Assembly: GCA_963921935.1 (NCBI GenBank)
Contig: OY998179.1
Location: 24,549,114-24,613,113 of the forward strand
Direction of reading: 5' to 3'
Source of the DNA: Galeruca laticollis
Lineage: Eukaryota > Arthropoda > Insecta > Coleoptera > Chrysomelidae
Length of the DNA: 64,000 bases
The notes beneath the pieces were generated by a model. That model saw nothing but the letters and a program-made list of their open reading frames with translations, ran no database searches and was not told where the DNA came from. Position 1 is the stretch's first letter. Each line of letters opens with the position of its first letter. Shown here piece by piece: positions 63,526 to 64,000 of the stretch. The position numbers were made by a program, and so were the translations under genes.

Positions 63526-64000
63526 GAAAAGGGACTATATCTTTTGGTCCTTGAGAAAGTATTGCACGAATTGCAAAATTGCTAGCATCGGTTGTTAAAT
63601 TGAATGGTTGGGTGAAATCGGGGTATTGAAGTAATGGTTCATTAACAAGAAAATTTTTATAAGATTCAAAACATTCGATACATTTAGGAGTTTGCTCAAT
63701 TTTAGCATTCTTTTTTAAACAAACATTTAATGGAAATCGACTTTTTTAAAAAATTCTGATTTGTCGACTAGTATTTTTAGGTTAGAATCTCGAAGTTCGA
63801 TATATTTACCAAATGCTCTTTCAATGAGGTTGAAAAGATAATAATGCCGTCCATATATACGAGTACAAGTCATATAAATCATTTTAGTCCTCGTAGAATC
63901 TTATCCATCACTTTCTGGAATGTAGATGGACTATTTTTTAATCCGAACGTCATTCGAACATATTCTACTGTAACTGCCGTTGTTGGGATATCTTCTTCGG
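63526..64000 (-). pseudogene. Ty3/gypsy pol fragment (RT and start of RNase H)
   Basis: On the minus strand: EYVRMTFGLKNSPSTFQKVM, DKILRGL, LVLVYMDGIIIFSTSLKEH (active-site YMDG where YLDD is usual) and, in another frame, QPFNLTTDASNFAIRAILSQ (RNase H start). This is the 17.6/412-like gypsy RT with frameshifts, cut at the repeat border near 63525 and continuing beyond the window edge. Confidence 0.85.

Overview
This is an AT-rich, intron- and transposon-dominated stretch of an animal nuclear genome, most likely an insect. The transposon families (BEL/Pao, Ty3/gypsy, RTE- and CR1-like LINEs, piggyBac, PIF/Harbinger, hAT, pogo/Tigger, Tc1/mariner, Crypton, Polinton) fit an arthropod best. The species cannot be fixed from the window. 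Only one ordinary host gene is recognisable: the 3' end of a stum/SPEC3-family membrane protein gene (exons at 4737-4931 and 5237-5256, + strand). Its upstream intron carries a 5'-truncated LINE.

Layout. 1-1.6 kb: BEL/Pao gag on the minus strand, running off the left edge. 3.09-4.58 kb: LINE with an 11-bp target duplication. 4.7-5.3 kb: stum exons. 6.3-7.3 kb: piggyBac relic. 7.4-8.75 kb: RTE-type LINE with an inverted 5' part. 9.60-11.96 kb: foldback element. 12.8 kb: Harbinger scrap. 14.15-18.64 kb: degenerate Ty3/gypsy element between two LTR remnants. 20-28 kb: LINE, MADF/BESS and Crypton scraps. 28.69-33.47 kb: hAT element with a perfect 8-bp target duplication. 34.4-35.9 kb: pogo/Tigger transposase. 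36.2-36.6 kb: LINE endonuclease. 38.4-60.7 kb: a nest of insertions. 62-63.5 kb: repeats. 63.5-64 kb: gypsy pol running off the right edge.

The most interesting part is a 15,180-bp Polinton/Maverick element (38956-54135). It has about 392-bp terminal inverted repeats starting AGTAGTATG and a perfect 6-bp target duplication (AATACA). Its core genes are largely intact: a leftward capsid cluster (spliced phospholipase-A2-like protein, adenain-like protease, a 95-aa ORF, minor capsid protein, double-jelly-roll major capsid protein, a 163-aa ORF) and a rightward cluster (packaging ATPase, DUF8207-like protein, a fibre-like protein, chromodomain integrase, a 234-aa orphan). The two clusters diverge from a 70-bp intergenic region with a central TATA-like run. 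No family-B DNA polymerase or helicase is present. Instead the element carries a full-length secreted matrix metalloproteinase gene, a second copy of the C-terminal half of the major capsid gene plus the 163-aa ORF, long ACGT/CACGTG repeat arrays in opposite orientations, and a tRNA-like segment in each terminal repeat.

The Polinton sits inside a PIF/Harbinger element (38731-55279). That element sits inside a ZBED5-like hAT-derived ORF. The same ORF is split a second time by a Tc1/mariner-like element (55427-60359, TA target duplication), which itself contains a second mariner relic. One ORF is therefore spread in three pieces over about 22 kb, giving a relative order of insertions.
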